Origin: DAOUMU01 sp034409055
GTDB taxonomy: Bacteria; Chloroflexota; Anaerolineae; 4572-78; J111
Assembly (NCBI GenBank): GCA_034409055.1
Contig: DAOUMU010000328.1
Coordinates: 1-43,497, forward strand
Length of the DNA: 43,497 nt
Reading direction: 5' to 3'
The translations under genes and the position numbers were made by a program. Position 1 is the first letter of the stretch. Each line of letters begins with the position of its first letter. Below the pieces are notes generated by a model. The model made no database searches. It was not told the DNA's origin and saw only the letters and a list, made by a program, of their open reading frames with translations. This document shows, piece by piece, positions 18,239 through 25,527 of the stretch.

Positions 18239-19036
18239 TCATTTTTCAACCAACTGGCGACGTACCCGGCTCAACAACTCTTCGGTAAGGGCCTGGTAAG
18301 CTTTGCTACCGATTGAACTGGGAGCATAAGCCAGAATATCTTCCCCATAACTGGGTGCTTCACTCAGACGAACATTGCGGGGAATAATAGTTTTGAAGAT
18401 TTCGTTCGGAAAATGCTGGCGCACTTCATTAACCACGTCGGCAGCTAGATTTGTGCGGCCATCGTACATCGTCATCACCACACCGGCCACATGCAAATTA
18501 GCATTTAGACTCTCCTGAACCAGATTGATCGTATGTATCAATTGGCTCAGACCTTCCAGGGGAAGATACTCACATTGCACGGGGATAATCACCCCATGGT
18601 TGGAGGCGGTCAAAGCGTTGACGGTCAACAGTCCCAGACTGGGTGGGGTATCAATAAAAATGAAATCATAATCGGTTACTACTGGCTGCAAAACTTTTTG
18701 TAAAAAGGTCTCACGGGCCATAAGTTGCACCAACTCGATCTCGGCAGCAGCCAATTCAGGCGCGGCTGGCACAATAAAGAGATGTTTACGTTTGGTCGGC
18801 CTGATAATTCCTACCAGTGAGACCTTATTAATCAGAGCATCGTACAAAGAGAGAGCATCATCTTCCAGTTTAATTCCCAGGCTGGACGTGGCATTCGACT
18901 GTGGGTCAGCATCCACAATCAACACTCGGGCTTTTCGAGCGGCCAGAAAAGCCGCCAGATTAACGACCGTAGTCGTTTTACCAACCCCACCCTTCTGGTT
19001 AGCGACACTATAAATAAAGGCGGAATGTTTGATCAT
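18239..19036 (-). CDS. parA: Chromosome-partitioning ATPase ParA/Soj
   Basis: A 265-residue ParA/Soj ATPase. It has the deviant Walker A motif KGGVGKTTTVVNLA (residues 14-27), the switch region LIVDADPQSNATSSLG, and the Walker B-like FIFIDTPPSLGLLTVNAL. The absence of an N-terminal DNA-binding domain marks it as the chromosomal Soj type. With ParB it segregates origins. Its position four kb from rpmH-rnpA-yidC is the usual neighbourhood of oriC. Confidence 0.97.
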   Translation of the reverse strand: MIKHSAFIYSVANQKGGVGKTTTVVNLAAFLAARKARVLIVDADPQSNATSSLGIKLEDDALSLYDALINKVSLVGIIRPTKRKHLFIVPAAPELAAAEIELVQLMARETFLQKVLQPVVTDYDFIFIDTPPSLGLLTVNALTASNHGVIIPVQCEYLPLEGLSQLIHTINLVQESLNANLHVAGVVMTMYDGRTNLAADVVNEVRQHFPNEIFKTIIPRNVRLSEAPSYGEDILAYAPSSIGSKAYQALTEELLSRVRRQLVEK

Positions 19037-19138
19037 AGTTGAACATCATTCGGCAAAAGAGTTTTTTCAATTGTAACATACCATCAAATCACAGTCCAAC
19101 AGCGAACTGTGATTCACCTTAAATAATCACTCACCGGG

Positions 19139-19996
19139 TTAAGGCGACTTGATCGGATTCTGAGCGATATACGCTTCAACCTCACTACGATCAGGGACAC
19201 CTTCCGGCCCAGGTCGTTCAATGGCCATCGAGGCCGTGACATTGGCAAACCAGGCCGATTGCCACAACTGCCCCGTTTCATAGAAGCGAATGAAAAAGGC
19301 CGGGGCAAATACATCACCTGCCCCCGTCGGATCAACCGGCTGGGAAGGTCGAGGAGGAACAATCATTTTCTGTCCTTGGTGGAAAACCGTGCAGCCATCT
19401 TTATCCTGCGTAACAACCAAAATGGCTATTTGTCTGGCCCATTTCTCGGCAAAGGCCCAGTTCCCCTCAATATCTTCAATACTGATGACAGCCGCATGTA
19501 ATTTGGGTGATATCTCACCGGCGCTGCACCAATCGCACAGCGAAACAATACCCTGCTCATCCCACTGTCGCAGCCACCCCTGGGGCGTGGTCACCAATAA
19601 TGAATTGTTAAAAACGGTCGCCACATTAGATGCCACATCCTGCGCCAAAGGGCAGAGGTGAACCAGGGCGGCATGATGACAATCAAGCGGAACATCAGCC
19701 GCGTTGATAGATCGAGCAATGGGGCCAATCGTTTGTCGCCGGCCCTGCGGAGTATATTCGTTGCGAAAGGTGGTTGTTTCTGGAGAAGGCAAAATACGCC
19801 AATCAACATCAACCAGGTAATCCGGGGGCCTAAAATCGGCGGCGGCCGCAGTGACGATGGTCGGTCGCCAGCCCAGGCGTTTAACGGTTGTGGCCGCATA
19901 AGTTACAGTACCACCGGTGGTAAAGTTATTATCAGGCAATAAATCTTTGGTAACGGTGCCAACTAAGAGATAAGTTTGGCCGGCATGTTGGGTCAT
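19139..19996 (-). CDS. PfkB-family carbohydrate kinase
   Basis: A 285-residue ribokinase-fold sugar or nucleoside kinase. The second PfkB signature is clear (PVDPTGAGDVFAPAFFIRFY, with the catalytic Asp in GAGD). The N-terminal signature is reduced to TTGGTVTYAATTVKRLGW. TTQDKDG-like VVTQDKDGCTVF marks the ATP-binding half. The substrate cannot be read from the sequence. The ribosome binding site GGGAGGAA is strong. It is on the parAB strand but separated from parA by about 100 bases. Confidence 0.88.
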   Translation of the reverse strand: MTQHAGQTYLLVGTVTKDLLPDNNFTTGGTVTYAATTVKRLGWRPTIVTAAAADFRPPDYLVDVDWRILPSPETTTFRNEYTPQGRRQTIGPIARSINAADVPLDCHHAALVHLCPLAQDVASNVATVFNNSLLVTTPQGWLRQWDEQGIVSLCDWCSAGEISPKLHAAVISIEDIEGNWAFAEKWARQIAILVVTQDKDGCTVFHQGQKMIVPPRPSQPVDPTGAGDVFAPAFFIRFYETGQLWQSAWFANVTASMAIERPGPEGVPDRSEVEAYIAQNPIKSP

Positions 19997-20052
19997 ACGA
20001 TTTTATTCCTCCCTGAAAAACTTACCCTTAAAAACAAGATTCTATAAGTTGT

Positions 20053-20104
20053 CCAGATAAAGATTTTGAGTTTGTACCCAGGCGGGCACAGGTAGTATCG
20101 ACTT
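20053..20104. repeat. Interspersed repeat, copy 1
   Basis: A 52-bp stretch that recurs almost unchanged at 42080-42131, 22 kb away. Both copies contain GATTTTGAGTTTGTACCCAG and GGGCACAGGTAGTA. It is the only structure I see in the gene-free interval 19997-20291. Confidence 0.85.
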
Positions 20105-20291
20105 CGGACCCAAATTTTTATCAAATTTGAGGGGCAGACACTATTAAAGCCCACCACACTGGGTGAGCTATAATAAACTAGCAAAAGGTGATTTCTATGG
20201 GGTGGATTGACAAAAGATAAATTATAAGAAACGTAACAGGTGGGCCAAGTCGCGTCGGGGCTGATTACACAACACCCACCTGCATCACGTC

Positions 20292-21086
20292 TTACTTTGG
20301 AATAATGGTTACCTTGCGATTGTCGTCACTACCGATGCTTTTGGTAAACACGGCGGGGTGATCTTTTAGGGCTATATGGATAATACGCCGTTCGTAGGCC
20401 GGCATTGCCTCTAATACAACCCTTTTACGAGTGGCAATGGCTCGTTCAGCCATTTTCTTGGCCATTTGGCGTAAAGAACGACGACGGCGTACCCGGTAAG
20501 ACTCAACATCGACAATAATAGGCTGCCAGCTACGCATCTCTTTACTGACCATCAGCCGCACCATATATTGCAAAGCCCGTAACGTTTCACTGCGACGACC
20601 AATCAAGATACCAAGGTCTCTACCGGTAATATCCAAAACCGGGGGGGGATCCTCACCGGCTTCTACCAGGTCTGTAGCCATCCGAGTCGTAACTTTTGCT
20701 CGAATCCCCATATGTTTCAAGAGGTCACTCAGGTACTTTGTCGCAATCTCTTCGACACGTTTCTGTTCACTTTGAACTTGAGAGGATAAGGAGACTTCAT
20801 CAGAAACATCGGTTTCAGGCAAGGATAGTTGAGCAGGGGTATCGACAGCAGGTTCAGGTGGAGAAACATCAACCTCCTGAGATTGTTCTACAAGTACCGG
20901 CTGTCTGGGGGTTAAGCGAATATGCGCTTCTTCAGCCCCCAGGCCAAAAACACCTCGCTTACCTTCTTTGATAATTTCAATGTCAACCTCGTCTCGAGGT
21001 AGTCCCAGTTGAGCCAACCCTTGCTCAATGGCTTCATCTACAGTTTTAGCGCTTACGTCTAGACTTCCTACGTTTTGATTTGACAT
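20292..21086 (-). CDS. jag: Jag/KhpB RNA-binding protein
   Basis: A 264-residue SpoIIIJ-associated protein with all three expected domains. The Jag N-domain is at residues 6-60 (TVDEAIEQGLAQLGLPRDEV, KRGVFGLGAEEA). A variable acidic linker covers about 62-110. A KH domain follows (DITGRDLGILIGRRSETLRA, LQYMVRLMVSK), then an R3H domain (VESYRVRRRRSLRQMAKKMA with AYERRIIHIALKDHP). It binds RNA and acts with YidC and cell-shape factors in other bacteria. It starts 41 bases inside the yidC reading frame, so translation is likely coupled. Confidence 0.96.
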   Translation of the reverse strand: MSNQNVGSLDVSAKTVDEAIEQGLAQLGLPRDEVDIEIIKEGKRGVFGLGAEEAHIRLTPRQPVLVEQSQEVDVSPPEPAVDTPAQLSLPETDVSDEVSLSSQVQSEQKRVEEIATKYLSDLLKHMGIRAKVTTRMATDLVEAGEDPPPVLDITGRDLGILIGRRSETLRALQYMVRLMVSKEMRSWQPIIVDVESYRVRRRRSLRQMAKKMAERAIATRKRVVLEAMPAYERRIIHIALKDHPAVFTKSIGSDDNRKVTIIPK

Positions 21087-22413
21087 TTTTTGCTTTATTA
21101 TCTTCTCCTGAGCTGGTCGGTGCTGGATTGGCGGCAGTTGCTGAAGAACTTACTGCCGCTCCGGCTGGGACCGGAGCCGGAGGATGCACAGTGGTTTGTG
21201 TAAAATATTGTTGAACCAAGGCCAAAAGGTTGCTGGTAAACCAATAGAGAGATAACCCGGAAGGGACAATTAAGGCAAAGTATCCAAACATGAAAGGCAT
21301 AAACTTCATAACAGAGTTCATGGAGGCTTGCTGTGGGTCAGGGTTGGGAGGAGTCATCAGCTTCTGCATATAAAGCTGAGAAACAACCAATAACACAGGC
21401 AAAACCAGGTAGGCCAGGGCCGGTCCCCAACCAATAGAGGGAGGTAAAGGCCATAACCACCCGATTCCCCCAGCCCGGTCCGCCACCGGACCAGCCAGGC
21501 TGGGTATCCAGAAAAAACCCTCATTTAACAGCCCTTCCCGAGATAATTGGAGCAAACTTCGATACAAAGCAATCCAGATGGGCATTTGCACCAGCATAGG
21601 CAAACATCCCCCCAAAGGATTCACCCCATGCTCCTTATACAAGGCCATCTGCTCCTGGGCTAGCTTTTCTTTATCATTCTTATATTTCTCCTGCAACTCT
21701 TTTAGCTTTGGCTGCAACTCTTGCATCGCCTTGGAAGATTTAATTTGTTGCATATTCAGCGGAAAAGTAGCCAGGCGCACGATTACGGTAAAGAGAATAA
21801 TGGCAAAGCCAAAGGTATAGGGCACCCTGATCGACGCCAAAAGATTATCAAGATATACCAGGGTCAAAGCCAGAAAGTTTACAAATCTACCCCAGATACC
21901 CAATTCAGGTGGTTGGGTGGTAATAGTGGCCCCGGCCTCTAAAATGGTGTCACCAAACTGTAGGCTGGCCACATTATTCAAAGTTTGGCCGGGTGATGAA
22001 GTGGAAGGGGGAATAGCATCGTAAATAACCAGGGCTTCATCACCTTGAGCCAAGCTGCCTGACCAGAGAACGGTATTATCCTCAGCTTCTACAAGCCCCA
22101 CCGTAGCCGTTATTGAGCTTGCTTGTAACACCAACCCTTCAGGTAAGGCATCGGTCAGAGTCGCGTTGACGGTTTCGGCCCCGCTGTTTTTTATAGAAAC
22201 AGTATAGCTAACCACCTCACCCAGGGCAACAGTTTCAGCGCCAGCTTTCTTTTCCAGCGTTATCACATCCGAGCTTTGGACCACATCGCCGCCAATAGCC
22301 CGGCCTGGATTATCCGGCGGAGTGGCTGTCACGGGTTGGACCCGTGACAGAAACAATATCACACCAAGAATGGCCAAAGGTAGGGCCAACAATTTTAAGA
22401 ACTGTGCACGCAA
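21046..22413 (-). CDS. yidC: YidC/Oxa1 membrane insertase with extra DUF11-like ectodomain
   Basis: A 455-residue insertase. After an N-terminal membrane segment comes an outer domain (about residues 47-170) of the DUF11/Ig-like type: ITLEKKAGAETVALGEVVSY, TVSIKNSGAETVNATLTDAL, PEGLVL and LNNVASLQF. The Oxa1 core follows (about 190-415), with FPLNMQQIKSSKAMQELQPK, the cytoplasmic hairpin KNDKEKLAQEQMALYKEHGV, and NPLGGCLPMLVQMPIWIALY. A long basic tail ends KSKRRKSRRKR and likely touches the ribosome. The start is TTG at 22413 with AGGAAGG upstream. Gram-negative YidC has a beta-sandwich P1 domain at a similar place, but this domain looks like DUF11 instead. Confidence 0.94.
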   Translation of the reverse strand: MRAQFLKLLALPLAILGVILFLSRVQPVTATPPDNPGRAIGGDVVQSSDVITLEKKAGAETVALGEVVSYTVSIKNSGAETVNATLTDALPEGLVLQASSITATVGLVEAEDNTVLWSGSLAQGDEALVIYDAIPPSTSSPGQTLNNVASLQFGDTILEAGATITTQPPELGIWGRFVNFLALTLVYLDNLLASIRVPYTFGFAIILFTVIVRLATFPLNMQQIKSSKAMQELQPKLKELQEKYKNDKEKLAQEQMALYKEHGVNPLGGCLPMLVQMPIWIALYRSLLQLSREGLLNEGFFWIPSLAGPVADRAGGIGWLWPLPPSIGWGPALAYLVLPVLLVVSQLYMQKLMTPPNPDPQQASMNSVMKFMPFMFGYFALIVPSGLSLYWFTSNLLALVQQYFTQTTVHPPAPVPAGAAVSSSATAANPAPTSSGEDNKAKNVKSKRRKSRRKR

Positions 22414-22462
22414 TCTACTTTTACCTTCCTATTCACCAACCAGAGAGATCTGAGAAATATCT

Positions 22463-22672
22463 TCACGGGACGGGATCGTACCCGCCAGGATGAAATGGGT
22501 GGCACCGCCCGATGCGTTTAATCGCCATCCAACCACCCCTGATAATACCATATTTTTCAATGGCCTGATAACCGTAGTGAGAGCAAGTTGGATGAAAACG
22601 ACAGGCAGGCGGAAAGGCTGGTGATATATACTTTTGATAAAAACGGATTAAAGCTAAAACTAAATACTTCAC
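22463..22672 (-). CDS. yidD: Membrane protein insertion efficiency factor YidD
   Basis: A 69-residue YidD. It has the family pattern RFYQKYISPAFPPACRFHPT, with the three conserved Cys (CRFHPTCSHYG and GRCHPFHPGGYDPVP) and YGIIRGGWMAIKRI. It aids YidC-dependent membrane insertion. The position between rnpA and yidC is the standard one. Confidence 0.96.
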   Translation of the reverse strand: MKYLVLALIRFYQKYISPAFPPACRFHPTCSHYGYQAIEKYGIIRGGWMAIKRIGRCHPFHPGGYDPVP

Positions 22673-22713
22673 TTCACTACTAAAAATTAAACTAAATGTT
22701 CAACAGGTCACAT

Positions 22714-23052
22714 TCAATCTAATAACAAATCAGCCTTTCTCAACAAATACTCTAAAGTTTGTTCAATTTCTGCGTAATTGGTTTGCCTGATTGGCTCACG
22801 CGCAACAAAGACCAGATCAAAGCCCGGTTTAATTTTGGAAATGCGCAATCGAGTTGCTTCACGCATGCGCCGCTTGATTTTGTTACGTTGTACCGCTTTA
22901 CCCAGCCGTTTACTGACGACAAAGCCAAAGCGGCTGTGGTCTAATTCATTTCGTAGAAAAGCCAGCACCATAACAGGGCTGGCATAAAATTTACCAATAC
23001 GCCGCACACGCTGAAAGTCACTGTTGCGGCGTAATCGGTAATGTCGTTTCAT
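22714..23052 (-). CDS. rnpA: Ribonuclease P protein component
   Basis: A 112-residue RnpA. The hallmark RNA-binding stretch is GKAVQRNKIKRRMREATRLR. The N-terminus RLRRNSDFQRVRRIGKFYAS and the central FGFVVSKRLGKAV are typical. It binds RNase P RNA to mature tRNA 5' ends. It lies about 130 bases after rpmH on the same strand. Confidence 0.97.
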   Translation of the reverse strand: MKRHYRLRRNSDFQRVRRIGKFYASPVMVLAFLRNELDHSRFGFVVSKRLGKAVQRNKIKRRMREATRLRISKIKPGFDLVFVAREPIRQTNYAEIEQTLEYLLRKADLLLD

Positions 23053-23185
23053 TATTTAAACGACAACTCAATGATAACTGGTACCCATTGAAAACCAGAC
23101 AACCCCGAGGCCGCATATCTTAACCAGCCCAACACCTGTCTGGATTGCTTTGCTCCTGTTCCATACCAAATATACTCAGTATTAC

Positions 23186-23362
23186 TCAGTCGGCATTCCA
23201 GTTAGTGTGTTTGGGATGTAGCCGCTGGGGGGCTAGTGATTTACGACCCCGAGCCCGGCGTGCTTTGATAACATTTCGCCCTCCTCTGGTTGCCATACGA
23301 GCCCGAAAACCATGAACACGGGCCCGACGGCGGCGTTTGGGCTGATAGGTTCGTTTAGGCAT
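23186..23362 (-). CDS. rpmH: 50S ribosomal protein L34
   Basis: A 58-residue frame, ATG at 23362 to TGA at 23186. It begins MPKRTYQPKRRRRARVHGFR and continues ARMATRGGRNVIKARRARGR, the L34 signature in full. The C-terminus has about 13 extra residues (APQRLHPKHTNWNAD) beyond the usual GRKxL end. A good promoter lies at 23404-23432. It heads the rpmH-rnpA-yidD-yidC-jag block. Confidence 0.97.
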   Translation of the reverse strand: MPKRTYQPKRRRRARVHGFRARMATRGGRNVIKARRARGRKSLAPQRLHPKHTNWNAD

Positions 23363-23403
23363 AATGTCTAAACCCTCTGTGCATAATGTTTAATGGACAA
23401 GAA

Positions 23404-23432
23404 ATTATACCTTTATGGCCTACGATTGGCAA
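23404..23432 (-). promoter_or_regulatory. Sigma-70-like promoter for rpmH
   Basis: On the minus strand TTGCCA (23427-23432) and a perfect TATAAT (23404-23409) are separated by 17 bases, about 40 bases before the rpmH start. A single DnaA-box-like TTATGCACA (23378-23386, minus strand) lies in the leader. Confidence 0.6.
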
Positions 23433-23454
23433 AAAAGCCCCTCTTCTATACACT

Positions 23455-23937
23455 TCAAATATTCTTAGTCGGGTTATTCACCTTTGGCTCAATAACTCGC
23501 CTGGTAACCGGGGAAGACAACACGATTGAGGTGGTGGTCTGACCGTATCGCCTCAACTGGGTAATGAGTGCCTCCAAATCTGGAATAGAGGCGGCGATAA
23601 CCTTCATTATAAAGGAATCGGTTCCGGTCAGATGATGACATTCAAGTACTTGGGGCAAGTCGCGGGCCAGGGCAATAATCGCCGGATATTTTTCACCGGT
23701 TGCATTAATGCGAACAAAGGCCATAACCGGCAAACCGACTTTTTGCCCATCTATCTCAACCCGATACCCGGTAATAATACCCCCCTCCTCCATCCGTCGC
23801 ATCCGTTCTGCCACTGCAGGCAGAGACAACCCCACACGCCGACCTAACTCGGCGTAAGATAGCCGGGCGTCCTCCTGCAACTCTCGCAGGAGTTGCCAGC
23901 CAACGTCATCAAGAAGTTTTTTAGTATCTAAACTCAT
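23455..23937 (-). CDS. Lrp/AsnC-family transcriptional regulator
   Basis: A 160-residue regulator. The N-terminal helix-turn-helix is LLRELQEDARLSYAELGRRV followed by GLSLPAVAERMRRMEEGGII. The C-terminal RAM ligand domain holds GLPVMAFVRINATG and the ECHHLTGTDSFIMKV motif. Such regulators respond to amino acids and often control the adjacent transporter. The divergent neighbour here is a LysE-type exporter, which fits that pattern. Confidence 0.94.
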   Translation of the reverse strand: MSLDTKKLLDDVGWQLLRELQEDARLSYAELGRRVGLSLPAVAERMRRMEEGGIITGYRVEIDGQKVGLPVMAFVRINATGEKYPAIIALARDLPQVLECHHLTGTDSFIMKVIAASIPDLEALITQLRRYGQTTTSIVLSSPVTRRVIEPKVNNPTKNI

Positions 23938-24077
23938 CAGCCCTTTACGCCTTATAATATTAGCCCAAAATAAATTAACACCTCTGTTTGGCTATTTACA
24001 TCACCAAACAACTTTGCTAAACTCTGTCCTTAAGTATAACTTTGGCAATATGCCTGGGCAAAAGGAGTGACCAGATT

Positions 24078-24698
24078 ATGGACATCAGTTTTCTAATCAA
24101 GGGCTTCATCATTGGTTTTTCAATTGCCTCCCTGCCACCAGTGGGACCAATTTCGGTTTTATGCATCCGGCGCACCCTGGCTGAAGGGCGAGCAGTTGGT
24201 CTTCTGACCGGCTTGGGCACCGCTACAGCCGACGCTATTTACGGCTGTATTGCCGGCTTCGGTTTGACGATCATTTCAAGCCTTTTACTCCAGCAAGAGC
24301 TCTACCTGCGCCTCATAGGCGGGATATTTCTCTGTTACATTGGCTTCAAAACCTTCCAGGCCAGGCCAAACCCCATCACAGTTTCAACCGCAAGCTATAA
24401 TCTGACCGGGGCTTATGCCTCTGCTTTATTCCTAACTTTGACCAATCCGGGGACCATCTTCTATTTTGCCGCCGTCTTTGTCGGACTGGGTCTGGTTAGA
24501 GCCGACGGGAACTACGCTGCGGTGAGCTTATTGACTCTCGGGGTCTTTACCGGTTCGGCTTTGTGGTGGCTGGTGTTAAGTGGGGGGGTCAGCCTCTTTC
24601 GAGCTAAATTCACACCCGACCGGATGCGTTGGGTCAACAAAATCGCCGGGGGGATTATCATTGGGTTTGGTCTGCTGGTACTGCTGAGTCTACTATAG
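24078..24698 (+). CDS. LysE/RhtB-family amino-acid exporter
   Basis: A 206-residue protein with about six membrane helices. The N-terminus FLIKGFIIGFSIASLPPVGP and RRTLAEGRAVGLLTGLGTAT are typical of LysE. The loop LRLIGGIFLCYIGFKTFQAR and TNPGTIFYFAAVFVGLG also match. The start is ATG at 24078 with AAGGAGTGA before it, rather than the ATG at 24042 without such a site. It is divergent from the Lrp/AsnC regulator, which likely controls it. The substrate is not determined. Confidence 0.92.
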   Translation: MDISFLIKGFIIGFSIASLPPVGPISVLCIRRTLAEGRAVGLLTGLGTATADAIYGCIAGFGLTIISSLLLQQELYLRLIGGIFLCYIGFKTFQARPNPITVSTASYNLTGAYASALFLTLTNPGTIFYFAAVFVGLGLVRADGNYAAVSLLTLGVFTGSALWWLVLSGGVSLFRAKFTPDRMRWVNKIAGGIIIGFGLLVLLSLL

Positions 24699-24801
24699 AA
24701 TAGACGAACGGCGAACGCAGCCATCTCATCATCCGGGGCTCACTCCAATTCACTCACAGCAGCAGGAATTTCCACAAACTCCCCCAGCAAAAGAGACGCC
24801 C

Positions 24802-25527
24802 TTACCTTTTAAGAAAATCGTCTGTGGATTTTTGCAAACAGTCTGGGCAAATGCCGTGGGTAACTTGCGCTTGAGAATGTTCTTCAATGTACTTTTCCAA
24901 TATAACCCAGTCACCTTCTTTATCTTTAATTTTTTTATGGCACCAGGCACACACCGGCACGATCCCACTCAAGGTTTTGATGGTGTTGAGTGCCTCTTGT
25001 AATTGGGCGTTACGTTGTTCCAATTCGGCATTCGTGCGCTCCAATTCCTGAAGCTGTTCGGTCAACTGGTCATTGGCGATCTTAAGTTGCCTTTGTAAAT
25101 TTCGCAGCGCCAGGTGTGTTTGAACACGCGCCAAAACCTCTTCCACCTGAAACGGCTTGGTGATGTAATCGACCCCGCCAATCGAAAAGGCTTTGATCTT
25201 ATCTAACACCTCGTGGATTGCACTGATAAAGATAACCGGAATGTTCCATGTTCGTTCATCCGCTTTTAACTGTCTGCACACTTCATAGCCATCCATTTCT
25301 GGCATCATGATGTCTAATAAGATTAAATCAGGAGGCTCTGTTTGAGCTGCCGCCAGGGCCATCTGGCCATTCATGGCCGGCCGAACCTTATACCCCCGTT
25401 CAGTCAATATCTCGACCAAGAGACGCAAATTAGCCCGGGTATCATCAACCACTAAAATGTTTGCCCGACCCTGCCTTGGTGTGCCTGTAGCAGGGTTAGA
25501 ACTGTTTATTATTTGGGGAGCATTCAT
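24802..25527 (-). CDS. Receiver protein with coiled coil and C-terminal Cys motif
   Basis: A 241-residue output-less receiver. The receiver is at about residues 22-140 (ILVVDDTRANLRLLVEILTE, phospho-Asp in LILLDIMMPEMDGYEV, Lys in YITKPFQVEEVLARV). A coiled coil follows (about 145-190). The tail has CAWCHKKIKDKEGDW and HGICPDCLQ, two CxxC pairs in an arrangement often seen at the end of such receivers, possibly metal-binding. The ATG overlaps the TGA of the hybrid kinase gene (ATGA) and GGGGAGGA precedes it. The receiver is very similar to that of the SpoIIE-phosphatase protein at 28253-29908. Confidence 0.9.
   Translation of the reverse strand: MNAPQIINSSNPATGTPRQGRANILVVDDTRANLRLLVEILTERGYKVRPAMNGQMALAAAQTEPPDLILLDIMMPEMDGYEVCRQLKADERTWNIPVIFISAIHEVLDKIKAFSIGGVDYITKPFQVEEVLARVQTHLALRNLQRQLKIANDQLTEQLQELERTNAELEQRNAQLQEALNTIKTLSGIVPVCAWCHKKIKDKEGDWVILEKYIEEHSQAQVTHGICPDCLQKSTDDFLKR

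Noticed and set aside
17321..19036. parS sites near parAB
   Set aside because: No match to TGTTTCACGTGAAACA or a close variant was seen by eye in or around parAB.
23378..23386. Single DnaA-box-like TTATGCACA near rpmH considered as oriC
   Set aside because: One box alone, no cluster and no AT-rich unwinding region or dnaA gene; oriC is probably near but not shown here.
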